Source: Sthenelais limicola (Eukaryota; Annelida; Polychaeta; Phyllodocida; Sigalionidae). Taken from it: a stretch of DNA of 64,000 nucleotides. The translations under genes and the position numbers were made by a program. The notes beneath the pieces were generated by a model. That model was not told where the DNA came from. It worked only from the letters and a program-made list of their open reading frames with translations, and searched no databases. The stretch's first letter is position 1; each line of letters starts with the position of its first letter. The stretch covers positions 22,138,684-22,202,683 of the forward strand of contig OW804102.1 in NCBI GenBank assembly GCA_942159475.1, in the 5' to 3' direction. Below, one piece after another: positions 11,268-21,880 of the stretch.

Positions 11268-11521
11268 TAGCGGAACTCCACTATAGGTAAAAAACGGCGC
11301 CAACAGGCAAAATTCGTCGCCAACATTTCGGAAAATTCGGAAATTCGACATGACTAAAAATTCTAGTGGATGAGGGGGTAAAATAGGTTGTTGGCAACAC
11401 ATTTATTTGTTGCCAACAATTGCAAAATATCTAACTTGATTAGATATTTCGTCGCAAAAAATTCGTCGCAGCCGTTTTTGCCTGTTGGCGCCGTTTTTTT
11501 ACCTATAGTGGAGTTCCGCTA
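11268..11521. mobile_element. TA-type MITE, copy 2 (254 bp)
   Basis: Same ends as the element 28 bp upstream (TAGCGGAACTCCACTATAGG and CCTATAGTGGAGTTCCGCTA). The interior is longer and holds the shared strings GACGAATTTT / AAATTCGTCGCA plus unique sequence (GTTGTTGGCAACAC ... TTGTTGCCAACAA, itself inverted). Either a longer relative or a nested insertion. Confidence 0.85.
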
Positions 11522-12294
11522 TTACGACGTATGTTATTGCGTTGTGGCAGGCATCAGAGAAAAAGTGGACATTTGCGCCAACAAAACAAAGTTTTTATTG
11601 GTTTCTCACGTAATCAATTAAGGTAATAGGGCCTACATAGCCTAAATATGATTCATACCAAATGCTAGCCCACGTTGCTGGCCTTGATTCCCCGATCAAG
11701 CATATCGGTTCAAAACGAGAGACAAAAATGACTTCCTTCCGGACACATTGTTAACCCAGAAATAAACAAGAAATAACTAGCTTAATCTAAAGAGTACCCC
11801 TATATCTATCTCTGGAGACATGTTTGATAATATATTAACCTGTTAAAACTATTTTTATCTAATGATTTCCATGCACACCGAGTCCCGTCAAGGCAAAAAG
11901 CAATGGCTGCCATTTTGGAACTAAGGGATGGAATGGGCGGGACCAAATATTGGGTATAAGGCTTAGTATGTTACTTTCTTTCATATTTGTTGTTAGATCA
12001 TGAAAGATCATTGGAAATATCATCCTCATCATCGTTGTAAACCCTTGCTGTCATCCTCAAGATAAAAATAGGCGGCTATTTTGATTTTTTAACACGCTGG
12101 TTTGAAAAGGGGAAATCCAGATCATAGTACCATTAGAATGTTATTCTAAAAATGATTTAGGCCACAAACAAAAAAGCGATGGCAACAAATTAGCCCACAT
12201 ATATGCATATATTTCCCTGCCTTTGACAAGGTACTGGAAAGACTGTGTAGCTATTATCCCTTGATGCTATAGTGAGCCTTTAATCAGATTGATG
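11522..12294. other. Unique sequence, no supported feature
   Basis: No domain-bearing frame and no strong repeat. A string ATGGCTGCCATTTTGG near 11902-11917 resembles the ATGGC-containing motifs seen in the repeat families. Confidence 0.4.
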
Positions 12295-12480
12295 CTAATT
12301 AAGGAGGGCTCCCCAGGCCTTATATCGCTGGTCATTAGTTCCCGCGCCGCAGGATCGAATCCTGAGAAAGGCATTACTTGGTTTGAGAGGGGCTTCTTTG
12401 GCTATCTATTTCCAACTGGAAATGAGAGGTTATGTATGGTTAGAGTATATTTCAGGCTTTTTTGCACCCGCTAGGCAGCT
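12295..12480 (+). mobile_element. Possible tRNA-derived SINE remnant
   Basis: A good Pol III B-box match (GGATCGAATCC, 12352-12362) follows about 55 nt of GC-richer sequence with only a degenerate A box. It is not a functional tRNA. Confidence 0.3.
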
Positions 12481-12639
12481 CATTAATTCTAGGACTGCCT
12501 CCAGAGAGAGCGAACTTACTTATTAACGACCGATATAGTAGAGATCCAAAACAATCAGTGAGTGAGCAAGGATATCAAAATGTTTGTTCTATCGATTTGA
12601 ATGTTTAATACTAACTTGAATCTCTGTTGTCAGCTTATA

Positions 12640-13155
12640 CGAATATAAAGATTATCTGACTTATGCACTGTTTGACCTATACATGTATAGGACTGAATTT
12701 AGCAATACCTCGCTGCTGTTGTATCTTTGAATACGATGATTTGGAGTTGAATTGGTCAGATGAAAATATGCGATAACGATCACAGCAAAAAGTTGTATAT
12801 TCTCCGCTATTATGACAAACGCAATCTTGCCAAATTTACTAATATAATGATTTATAGGACTGAGTTGATCAATATTGTACTGCTGTTATTTGTTAATATA
12901 CACAAATTTGAAGTCGAATCGGCCGCAAGAACGGTCGCAAGAACGGCCGCAAAAGAGCGATATTAAGCAAAGTCATCACAGGATAGAATTCCAGCGGGTG
13001 TTCCAAATACAAATGAGGATACTTTAGAAGACCTGTAGCAAAACCAACTGTACAGAATCCTCCAAAAGTTTGATCAAATAATTGTTAGAAGGATTGGAAA
13101 ATAATGGAACAAAAAGTAGAAATATTCAGTTTTTGACTGACGCTAGGGTGATATA
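12640..13155 (-). mobile_element. Family 3 MITE copy with internal duplication
   Basis: Carries GGACTGA(A/G)TT(T/G)A(G/T)CAATA and CTGCTGTT twice (about 12690-12750 and 12860-12930), then AACGGCCGCAA, AATCCTCCAAAAGTTTGATC, GGAACAAAAAGTAGAAA. The duplicated first segment makes it longer than the ~350-bp copy at 33.5 kb. A 68-codon frame inside is not a gene. Confidence 0.6.
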
Positions 13156-13362
13156 GTGGATTAGTGCATGAGGTGTCTGGGTGGGAGAGGTGTCTAGGTG
13201 GGAGATTTGGTGTCCAACATTAAGCTACTAAATATCTCTCCAACCCAGAAACTGAATGTTCTAGCTAATCTTTTTAGTCTTGGCTCAAAATTGTATTTGT
13301 CCAGCTATTTTTTACTCCAACTATTTCTTCATTCAATCTAGTGAATGTCCCATGCTTGTGGA

Positions 13363-13467
13363 ACTTGGGCTGCTGACCTACTGACTTGGGCCGCTGACCT
13401 ACTAACTTGGGCTGCTGACCTACTGACTTGGGCCGCTGACCTACTAACTTGGGTCACTGACCTACTA
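13363..13467 (+). repeat. 21-bp tandem repeat, five copies, in 42-bp pairs
   Basis: The unit ACTTGGGCTGCTGACCTACTG alternates with ACTTGGGCCGCTGACCTACTA, so the true period is 42 bp (two and a half times). The last unit has diverged (GGGTCACTGAC). Confidence 0.9.
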
Positions 13468-13782
13468 ATTGCGTTAAAAGTGCATTGTGGGCTCCTCTGA
13501 AGCTTTACCTCTGACCTGCATTACCGCACTGTTTCAGTGGTTTGTACCACCGAGGTAGAGACTAATCCTCCACAATTCTGGTAAAATACCTTTCAGATGG
13601 GTCGGCTAAGAACAGAACAAAGAGCAGGGAATCTTGTTTTTTTTCCTCGATGTTATAGTGGAAAAGAAAAAGTGATTTTTTTCAGGGTAAGCTTTCAAAT
13701 GATGATGCAAGCACCAAATTTAGCACAAATGTTCCTCAGGGGTAACCTTTCAAAAAAGCCCGTTAGCCATCTGAAATTTCAA

Positions 13783-13815
13783 GATGGCGGCCATTTTTCA
13801 AGATGGCCGCCTTTT
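13783..13815. repeat. Short inverted repeat of GATGGCGGCCAT
   Basis: AAGATGGCGGCCAT, TTTTCA, AGATGGCCGCCTT makes a compact hairpin. AAGATGGCGGC is also the YY1-type consensus. Confidence 0.55.
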
Positions 13816-13859
13816 GAGACCTGAAAATGCTCTTTTAGTCATATAAATGAGAATGCAGC

Positions 13860-14455
13860 TTTAACTTCGTTATGGAGGGAATAAGCACAGAATAATGGTA
13901 AGGTTTGTAAGAAGGTAACTTTTGATGGTGAAAAGATATTCTATAAGAATTAGATGCCTCCATTCCTTTCATGTATTACCGTTGGTTTGATTATGTAAAA
14001 CATATGATTAAAATAGTACTTTTGGGTGTCAGCAAACTTCATCATCTACTCGATATACTGTACTGGCTTGACCCTGATGGGACATTCATGTAGATTAATA
14101 TACATATGTTAGTGTAAGTGTTAATTTGTTTGTTCGGGTTTAATTAGATAGTCAATTAATTAGTCCATTAGCCTAAATACTTTTTGTGATGTGGCTTTTT
14201 TGAACCCTCTTTTAAAACTGCATTGGAAATTGAGGTCAACCTCCGTGATGTGGGCCTCAACAGGGTACCCGTCGAAATTAAGAGGGGCTGGCCGGGTACC
14301 GGGGTACAGCATGCATGTGTTACGTAACACTACCAACCTGTCAGTGGTTAGATTCGAGAAGCAAATGATTGCTGGTCCAATATACAGACCTTAGTGGTTG
14401 CATTCGGGGAGCATATATGCTTTGTATCTCTCTTTCAAGTTCAGGGTGGTAATCA
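13860..14455. other. Unique sequence, no supported feature
   Basis: Includes two short frames (14191-14394 and 14394 onward) without domains. The second runs into CT microsatellite. Confidence 0.4.
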
Positions 14456-14456
14456 C

Positions 14457-14541
14457 GGCGCTCTCTCTCTCCCTCTCACCCCCCCTCTCTCTCTCTCTCT
14501 CCTCTCCTCTCCTCTCTCTCCTCTCTCTCTCTCTCTCTCTT
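14457..14541 (+). repeat. CT microsatellite
   Basis: Pyrimidine run, largely (CT)n with CCCCC interruptions. Simple sequence. Confidence 0.9.
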
Positions 14542-14563
14542 TCAAGTTCATGGTCTTTCATAA

Positions 14564-15015
14564 TAATGAATGGCAGTACATAGCCTCAAATGTTGGACCC
14601 ACAACCAACTTTTTTTACCACCAACTTTTTTTTCGCAAACTTTTTACGACCAACTTTTTTTACTACCAACTTTTTTAGCGCCCCCCCCACCCACCCTGGC
14701 CCCTACATCAAATGTTTTTTTAACATAATTTTATAGAATGAAATAATGAATGGCAGTACATAGCCTCAAATATTGGACCCACAACCAACTTTTTTTACCA
14801 CCAACTTTTTTTTCGCAAACTTTTTACGACCAACTTTTTTTACGACCAACTTTTTTACGACCAACTTTTTTTTACGACCAACTTTTTTTTACGATCAACT
14901 TCTTTTTCGACCAACTTTTTTATGACCAACTTTTTTTACAACCAACTTTTTTTTACGAGCAACCATTTTTTTTTCACAACCAGCATTTTTTACGGCCAAC
15001 TATTTTTTGGGACAA
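14564..15015 (+). repeat. ACGACCAACTTTTTTT minisatellite within a 180-bp duplication
   Basis: AATGAATGGCAGTACATAGC starts at both 14564 and 14744, followed each time by CTCAAATRTTGGACCCACAA and then units of ~15-18 bp (ACGACCAACTTTTTTT with variants). About 15 units occur in the second block. Related units return at 15415-15540. Frames through it (LFLRPTF-like repeats) are artefacts of the array. Confidence 0.85.
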
Positions 15016-15074
15016 ACTTTTTAAAGCTTCCTAGAGAAGACCGACCAATGTGATTTCAGACCGGGCGGGTAAGT

Positions 15075-15405
15075 GGGGCAGACCAGGGGTTAGTGGACTC
15101 GGACCAGTGGGTTAGTGGACTCGGACCACCAGGTTGGTGGACTCGGACCAAACCATACCATACGAAAACTAACCCTAAACCTAACCCTAAAATTGGTTGT
15201 CCTAAGTCAGTAAAGGTAGTAGTGGAGAGTCCGTAGTAAAACCGACTAATAAAAGAATTACTTTGACCATATACCTATCATAAAGTTCCGGCACCCTGGT
15301 CCGACATGAGTAACCCCTTGGTCCGACTTTACTAACGCCCTGGTCCGACTTGATCTGGGTCCGACCTGACACTGGTCCGAGCAAGCTTCGGTCCGAGTTT
15401 ACCAG
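15075..15405. repeat. Inverted GGACTCGGACCA / GGTCCGA repeat arrays
   Basis: Plus-sense units TAGTGGACTCGGACCA occur three times (15090-15150). Complementary-sense units TGGTCCGACTT, GGGTCCGACCTG, TGGTCCGAG recur five times at 15298-15400. The arms face each other across ~150 bp holding the telomere-like run. Confidence 0.6.
15171..15191 (-). repeat. Short interstitial telomere-like run
   Basis: AACCCTAAACCTAACCCTAA holds about three CCCTAA-like hexamers (TTAGGG on minus), one imperfect. Too short to be a telomere; possibly a healed break or chance. Confidence 0.45.
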
Positions 15406-15414
15406 ACCCCCTTT

Positions 15415-15545
15415 TTTTAAGACCAACTTTTTTTACGACCTACTTTTTTTTTTTTAATGACCAACCTTTTTTTTCAACCATTTTTTTTCAACCAGCATTT
15501 TGTACAGCCAACTATTTTTTTTGACAAACTTTATTTTTGACACTT
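15415..15545 (+). repeat. Second block of ACGACCAACTTTTTTT units
   Basis: GACCAACTTTTTTTACGACC, TGACCAACCTTTT, AACCATTTTTTTTCAACCAG continue the array, cut off from the main block by the GGTCCGA region. Confidence 0.75.
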
Positions 15546-15597
15546 TTTCTGTCTCAGAGAAAGAATGTACCTGTCCACACATTACTCATTATTATTA

Positions 15598-15800
15598 AGG
15601 AGGGGGGAATAAAAGGGGAGGGAGAGCAAGGGAGGCAGTCGGGGAGGGGGAGGTGAAGGAAAATCGATAGATGTATAGGTGTGTGTGTGGGTGTGGGGGG
15701 TGCACATTTTTTTCCATGAAACCCTCTTATATCAGTCATTCTCATCTCTCCTCTCCCTCTCTTCTCCTCCCCCTCTCTCTCTCTCTCCCTCCTACACCTT
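15598..15800. repeat. Purine tract then CT microsatellite
   Basis: 15598-15670 is G/A-rich and 15747-15793 is (CT)n-rich. The two could pair as an imperfect hairpin. No gene. Confidence 0.6.
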
Positions 15801-16326
15801 AGGCCTACTACCCCGATGTAGGCCCCCTGTGATTTTACCCATTTTTGGCAATCAAATCAATATCTCCAAATTAAAATAAACGTCCAGTAAATTGTTGGAT
15901 TCCTATAAGAAGTAGAGACACAACTGCCTCTACAATCCAAGTGCCGAAGGCACTTGTATTAGGTTAAAACATACATGGAAGAATAAGAGGTTGTGGGTAA
16001 CCGTGATTGGCTATACCAACTCTGATGTTACCTGATTCTTTTTACTAGAGTTGCACAATACTGCAATAATTTATTTAACGATGAGTTATTATAGTAGTTA
16101 GAGTTCATGATTAATTTAGAATATTAATAATGATTCGGTTAATCATAGTTAGGTCATGAGTGCATAATAGGATATAACACAGTGTTGAGCAAAGGCCGAT
16201 ACTATTTTGTATTTTATATTACTTTCCTGGATGAATAATTTAATCATAAAAAAGAGTTTACTATAATTATTTGCCTGATAAAGCAGAAGTTGCTACATAT
16301 GTAAAGCTTCCATATATATATGATAT
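15800..16326. other. Unique sequence; one small hairpin
   Basis: CAAGTGCCGAAGGCACTTG near 15938-15956 is a perfect 8-bp stem with a GA-type loop. Otherwise nothing recognised. Confidence 0.4.
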
Positions 16327-16559
16327 GGGTCGAATTTTCAGAAAAAGTACAATTGGCAGGTGTACACATTTAGTAAATTCTGCTAAATTAGACAGTAAAA
16401 ATGGTCAATACTAGGTATATCTGAATATATTTGATATTACCTTGATTCAAACACTCTGTTTGGTCATGTTGAACTGAGTTTTGAACCATCTCTCTTAAAT
16501 TAAGGTTATTAGAGTGGATTGCTGAAGGTGAGTTGTACATTTCCTGACGATTTCACCCA
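16327..16559 (+). mobile_element. Family 1 MITE, complete
   Basis: Begins GGGTCGAATTTTCAGAAAAA, then GTACAATTGGCAGGTGTACA and AGTAAATTCTGCTAAATTA; ends GTACATTTCCTGACGATTTC, then ACCC. About 233 bp, non-coding. Confidence 0.85.
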
Positions 16560-16829
16560 TAAAGAACATTTCCTGAGACCTGACCCACGTAAGGTGGCTT
16601 CCGCCTTATAATTAGGAGCTACTATTAGGCCTAGAGACAAGTGCTGCCTTACACGAGTGCAATCAGAAACCTGTAGACAATAAGTAGGAGCACTTATTGC
16701 ATTCCTCAGAAAGCAGGTGTGGGTTAGCTAGGAGACACGGGTCGCCTGTCAATCCCACAGTCGGCAGGGCTGTCAGGTGATGTTTTATATTACATGCAGA
16801 TCAGCTAGCTCAGCGCATACTATGTAGAT

Positions 16830-16945
16830 GGGTCAGATCGTCAGAAAATTACAATTGGCAGCTCTACATATTTAGTAAAGTTCGCTAAATTAGGCTAAAA
16901 CATGATGAATACCGGGTATATCTGAATACATTTGGTATTGTTATA
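16830..16945 (+). mobile_element. Family 1 MITE, 5' half only
   Basis: GGGTCAGATCGTCAGAAAAT, then TACAATTGGCAGCTCTACAT and TGAATACATTTGGTATTGTT. The copy stops at the family's midpoint and runs into unrelated sequence. Confidence 0.8.
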
Positions 16946-17239
16946 AGTGCCTTTTTCCCTGTTAATTAATTCATATCTATTATGTAACATTGTGCAACAT
17001 TATGTAAGATTACATCATAGGACGTAACCATATCAATAATCATAATCAATATTCATACCTCATAGTAGCATATCAAATGCACTAATGGTTAAAAGGTTAC
17101 ATCACAGAGGTCAGGGCAGATCATTACATCACTAACCTGCCAGGTGGCGCACCAGGCGCACCTCCCTGACTCTACCTAGACACTATGTCTACAGGTCAAG
17201 TAGCATGTATAATATCATTGGATTACATATTACACACTG

Positions 17240-17446
17240 CACCAATATTCTATTCATATTCTATTGGACAGTGCTTACACACTACACCACTAAACATGTC
17301 TTATTGGATAATGTTATGCACACCACTCCTTACATTAATGTAAGGTATCACACATTGGTTAATTATCATGTGACCCAATTCATGTTCATTCATTGGTTAT
17401 GTCATAATATAAATACATGTGTTGACCAGCAATAAAGCACTCTAGA
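17240..17446 (+). promoter_or_regulatory. Possible LTR-like promoter segment
   Basis: Several ATTGG (inverted CCAAT) motifs (about 17260-17395) precede TATAAATA (17408-17415) and AATAAA (17431-17436). Close packing of TATA and poly(A) signals is common in short retroviral-type LTRs. I found no TG...CA boundary, second LTR or coding region, so this is tentative. The MITE at 17450 is inserted just after AATAAA. Confidence 0.25.
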
Positions 17447-17449
17447 TAA

Positions 17450-17884
17450 AGGTGTGATTCCACTGGATTGCTTGTGTATGTGCTCATGGCTCGCTCTTGC
17501 TTTGCTAATTCATAGTGTGCATTTCTTTCACTCACCACCACGTTCATTTTTAGCGTAATACAAGTGCAGAGCAATTTTACTGGTGCACTTGTTTCCTTAT
17601 GAAATCAGTAGCAAGTGCATTGGTCCACTCTCACTGCGCTATTAGACCGCTACCAAAAGACGTGGAAAGAATGGCACCATGCTGTGCTCAAATCAAATCC
17701 GTCAGATATTAGCGGAACATCCGCCACTCTTCAAAAGAAGTGCACATAGCAGTTTTTAAGAGCATATAGAAAGCACAGTTACCAAATCTATTAGGCCCCT
17801 CTGGTTTTGCTCTAACTTTGCTAGTTATGCGCTTGCAGAAAATAAAAGAGTGGACCATAAGAGCGATCCAGTGGAATCGCACCT
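17450..17884. mobile_element. 435-bp MITE with TAA target duplication
   Basis: Left end AGGTGTGATTCCACTGGATT, right end complement ATCCAGTGGAATCGCACCT (about 19 bp with one or two mismatches). Flanks are TAA on both sides (17447-17449 and 17885-17887). A 3-bp TAA/TTA duplication is characteristic of PIF/Harbinger-type elements. No transposase inside. Confidence 0.8.
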
Positions 17885-17957
17885 TAAGATTGACATCTTA
17901 AATACAACATACCTGTGTCTGTTACATCATTCCTTGATGCACCTGAGTTCCATTATT

Positions 17958-18090
17958 ATAGCAAATGGCACGATGGAGGGTTCAAACTGATCGAGACACA
18001 TCAGAAAACGGGACGAACCCCGAAGGGGTGAGTTCCCATTTTCTGACGGGTCGAGATCAGTTTGAACCCGAACAGAGTGCCATTTGCTAT
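17958..18090. mobile_element. 133-bp foldback hairpin element
   Basis: ATAGCAAATGGCAC...GTTCAAACTGATCGAGA...TCAGAAAACGGGA folds on TTCCCATTTTCTGA, TCGAGATCAGTTTGAACC and GTGCCATTTGCTAT. The loop is near GAACCCCGAAGGGGT. A half copy is at 24444-24507. Confidence 0.75.
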
Positions 18091-18369
18091 TTATTACACA
18101 CTCTATTAGGATGTTAAAAAGTAAATTTAACTTGTATAGCCTATAGTTTAGCTCGAGGAGGCTTGATTCAATGCAATTTGTAGGCCTAAGTTACGCGGTC
18201 GATATGACGTCATCTGGCCTACGCTGCACCAATGAAATTGCGTCTTTACCCGAACTGATCACATATGCAGTTTGGGTCAACCAAACTGCACCCCCAAACT
18301 GCACCTTTCTAACTGCTCACATGTGTAATAATACACTACAAAGCTCTACCACATAGACCATTGATATCT

Positions 18370-18514
18370 AGAATAGTTATATCAGTATGTTGTTGATTTA
18401 AACTATCTGTTTCGCTATGGTAAACTGCATTTTAAAGCTCGTTTTTTTCTTAAATGGGGGTTATTTTAGACGATTGGTGAAGGTGAATTGTACATTTACT
18501 GAAGATCTGACCCA
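18370..18514 (+). mobile_element. Family 1 MITE, 3' half only
   Basis: GGTAAACTGCATTTTAAAGC, GATTGGTGAAGGTGAATTGT, ACATTTACTGAAGATCTGAC. The 5' half is absent. It abuts Family 3 sequence ~20 bp downstream. Confidence 0.75.
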
Positions 18515-18534
18515 GATGGAGGGAGGGAGGCGGT

Positions 18535-18800
18535 GGCGTCAAAAACTATATTTGCTACTATTTTGCCCCGTTCTTTTCTAACACATCTAAAAGTCATTTG
18601 AGCAACATCTCTGAAGATTTTATCTGCTTGTTTTTGATGCAGGACTTCATAAGGTTCATTTGTATTTCGGAGACCTGCCAAGCTCCTTTCTGCCCAGTGA
18701 TGGCTTCCCTCATTATTGCTCACCGGTGGCTTAGTTGGGCACTGATCGGTTTCATTCGCCAAAATTACATATTCCTGGAAGTTTCTGAGCAAAAGTGATC
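18535..18800 (+). mobile_element. Family 3 MITE fragment
   Basis: GTTCTTTTCTAACACATCTA, AAAGTCATTTGAGCAACAT, ATTTGTATTTCGGAGACC, CATTATTGCTCACCGGTGGC match the plus-oriented copy at 33.5 kb. The 136-codon minus-strand frame here (18496-18906) is a shadow of this repeat and the neighbouring Family 1 end. Confidence 0.65.
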
Positions 18801-18906
18801 GCCCTTTAGCCTGTAAGAGATATATGCTTAGGGGAAATTCCGTAAGTGCATAGGATAGATTGCCCAGTTGACACAAACATCTATTAATTTTTTTTCCAAA
18901 ATGCAA

Positions 18907-19403
18907 TATGCCCCCCCATCCATGGGTCTTGGGTCGCGAAGCCCATACGGTATGTTATCCTAGATGTAGAATTGTATTGAACTATGTCCATGTGTAAGGA
19001 ATAAATCGATGTCGCAAAACCCCCTAAAAAACATCTATTAATTTTGTCATACCGATGCATTAAGACACAGACAACCGAATTTCAAACTTCATGTACAGAA
19101 GCACACCATGATTCAATTTTAATACCTGGGGACTAATGGCCTATCCCTTCTTAGAATGCAAATGCATGTGCAGGGATTGGTATTTTAATGTGTTCTAAGT
19201 ACATGACTTTTAACACCTGTCATAATAGTATATATTAAGTGTTATGTATGCTCCCCCGCAATTTTAGTTTGTCACGAACATGCCATTAATTCTTAGTCTG
19301 ACCCTTTTAAACCTCCAAGACAACTGCTTGATTGTAGGTTTAACTATTTCAGAACAACCATTCATCCCGTCTCCAAGAAGCTCTAGTATAGTAGAGGGGT
19401 CTC
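18907..19403. other. Unique sequence, no supported feature
   Basis: No recognised repeat or coding signal. Confidence 0.4.
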
Positions 19404-19690
19404 AGGGACCCGTTGCATAACAAATCCTTACTTAAGAGTTACTTTCCTTAGCTACATGTCCTTGCTAAACAACTGGCAAGGAACCTTTAGCGAAGGAATT
19501 TGCTATTCAGGCAATGCTAGTTCTTACTCCCACAGTAGAAATATAGCTTATTAGCAAGGAACATTCTAAATAAGAATTTCTTAAGCAACTGGCTATACAG
19601 ACAAGGCTAATTCTTATTCATTTCTACAGTAGAAATGTCTTACCTAAGCAAGGAAAAATACCTTAGCAAGGAACATTTGAAATAAGGCCT
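19404..19690. mobile_element. GGGCCC-ended MITE remnant
   Basis: Starts GGGACCCGTTGCATAACAAA. Internally repeats TAGCAAGGAACATT and CAGTAGAAAT. Related ends occur at 23435-23448 (TGCAACGGGGCCCTGG) and at both ends of 61657-61983. The right end here is unclear. Confidence 0.5.
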
Positions 19691-20234
19691 GAGACCTGGG
19701 ATGTCACAATCCACAATGCACAAGAGGCGTATTTTCGTGCAGGCGATAAGTCTGATCACTCCGCCCGCGCGTATGTAAAAACTACACCCACAAGAGATTC
19801 CCTCATGGCGAACTTGTGTTTGTTTCTCCATCAATCTAAACAAACCTAGATAACGCACTGGGCTGGAATCAATGCAGCCTTGGTTTACCAGCTGTGTACT
19901 AACTCTTGATTGATTGTCAAGTACAATTCCCTATGTTTATTCTCAGGGAAGAATTCCCTGGTTATATACGGTCTTTGGAAACACTGCATGGTAAAAATAT
20001 GTGTACATTATCGATATGTAGCTAGAGACCCCAGAGATTAATCTTCGAAAGACAACAACTGTTTTTTATGCACTTATCTACTGCTGTCTTTTTCGTATTA
20101 GTGTGCAGGCAGGAGCGTTTGGTAAACACTTTTCTTGGCCAAATCCATCTTGGAAGTCTCATGTTCGAGGTGACACGAATTCTAGTATAATCAAAGTTGC
20201 ATAACATCGGTCGAACAATAAAGAGTTCCTATAT

Positions 20235-20300
20235 TTTGTACCGTCATTTTCCAACCTATCTAAATGCCATTTGGCCAACATTTTGGAGGATTTTGTCAAT
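20235..20300 (+). mobile_element. Family 3 MITE fragment
   Basis: TTTTCCAACCTATCTAAATG, CCATTTGGCCAACATTTTGG, AGGATTTTGTC. Short internal piece. Confidence 0.6.
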
Positions 20301-20846
20301 TTTTTTGAGTAGTTTAAAATAGAAATTTAATGGTTTTCAATATATAATATAACTCAAATATTTCGTATGCATTCATGACAATCACGAAAGAACCATAGAT
20401 ATACATACATTCCAAATTCCCACATGAAATCGCATATTTATTTATATATTCTAGACATTAGGATAGATCTATATATTAGAAAGTTCTTACATAACGCCTT
20501 TCTATTGAAGAATAGGCCAATATATATAATGACTCGAGGACGCATACACAGTCAAACTTCATCTTCTTCTCTATGGCCTATACTACCTTGTGGTATGTAT
20601 AATCGCATGCTGGATAATTGGACTTTGGGCGAGTATAATCACAGTCTATCGCATGTGAGTGGGAAAAGTCTTGACATATCCAGCATAACAATATAATAGG
20701 ATCTGGCTATGCGATGGTATATAGCTTAGGCGAAGCCACATTAGAAGCCAACATTGGAAGCCATATACAATAGATCGAAGCCACCCACATATACCGATGT
20801 AGGCACTCCTCATAAGTGCATTCCAGATAAACGTATATATATATAA

Positions 20847-21083
20847 GGGTCAGACTTTCAGAAACTGTACAATCTACAGTTCTACACATCTATCAAATTC
20901 TGCTGAATTAGAGTGAAACGTGATTAAATACTAGGCATATCTGTGTATATTCTGTGTTATATTCATTAAATAAATATGTCTGGTTATGTTGAAACGTATT
21001 TTGAACCTGATTTCTGTCTTAAATTTCGGTTATTTGAGATGATTGGTGAAGGTCAATTGTACATTTTCTGACGATCTGACCCA
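20847..21083 (+). mobile_element. Family 1 MITE, complete, in ATATATA flanks
   Basis: GGGTCAGACTTTCAGAAACT ... TGTACATTTTCTGACGATCT, then GACCC. ATATATATA lies on both sides, so an AT-rich target is likely and the exact duplication cannot be defined. About 237 bp. Confidence 0.85.
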
Positions 21084-21650
21084 TATATACATAAAATTCT
21101 TATATATTATGTATAAATAAGGTTACTATGGACAATGAATAATGTAATCTAATCCTACTCATAAATGGTCAAATACGGGAATTGTATGTATCATTATATT
21201 GTTCACATTTCGTGAGTTGTTTTCATAGTTTTCCATTATATATATGACACGCTCAGTTTCTGCCAAAATATTATAAATATAACTGACACTTCATCATGTA
21301 CGCCACCACGGCAATTCCATACATGTACTGTACTTGTCTTGTCTTCCAACTGATCCAATTCCAAAGCTCCCTATATTCTGACCATAAGCTGAAAAAATGA
21401 AGGAATGGAACAATTGTTGGTTTGTTGATCCAGTTAATCGTTAATAATGGCTCGTAGCTCATGAAATAAACAGCCCAAAACAGAACCTGGGACACTGCCT
21501 ATGGGGATAGAGCCATTTTATCATTATATGTTTATGAATTTGAGAGAAAAGTTCCGTGAAGATCTATAAAAGAAGAATTATTGATATATCATGATGACCA
21601 TAAATATAAATTATATAGCAAGATGGGACTGTCTCTATCCATATATATAT
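21084..21650. other. AT-rich unique sequence
   Basis: No supported feature. A 74-codon frame (21271-21495, minus) has no recognisable domain. Confidence 0.4.
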
Positions 21651-21880
21651 GGGTCAGATCTTCAGAACATGTACAATCGGCAGATCTACACATCTGGTAA
21701 ATTCTGCTACCTTAAACTGTAAAATGGTCAATAGTAGGTATATCTGAGGAAATTTGATATTGCCTTGATTCAAACAATCTGTTTGGTTATATTGAACTGA
21801 ATTTTGAACCCGATTTGTGTCTTAATTTTTTTTGAGAGGATTGGTGAAGATGAATTGTACATTTTCTGTCGATTTCACCC
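21651..21880 (+). mobile_element. Family 1 MITE, complete
   Basis: GGGTCAGATCTTCAGAACAT, then GTACAATCGGCAGATCTACA ... GTACATTTTCTGTCGATTTC, then ACCC. Flanked by ATATAT. Confidence 0.85.

Noticed and set aside
14750..15034. 94-codon frame with FLRPTF-like repeats
   Set aside because: Translation of the ACGACCAACTTTTTTT array.
15171..15191. True telomere or chromosome end
   Set aside because: Only about three imperfect hexamers, flanked by complex sequence on both sides.
18496..18906. 136-codon minus-strand frame
   Set aside because: Covers the Family 3 fragment and the end of Family 1; no domain, and homologous repeat copies do not keep the frame.
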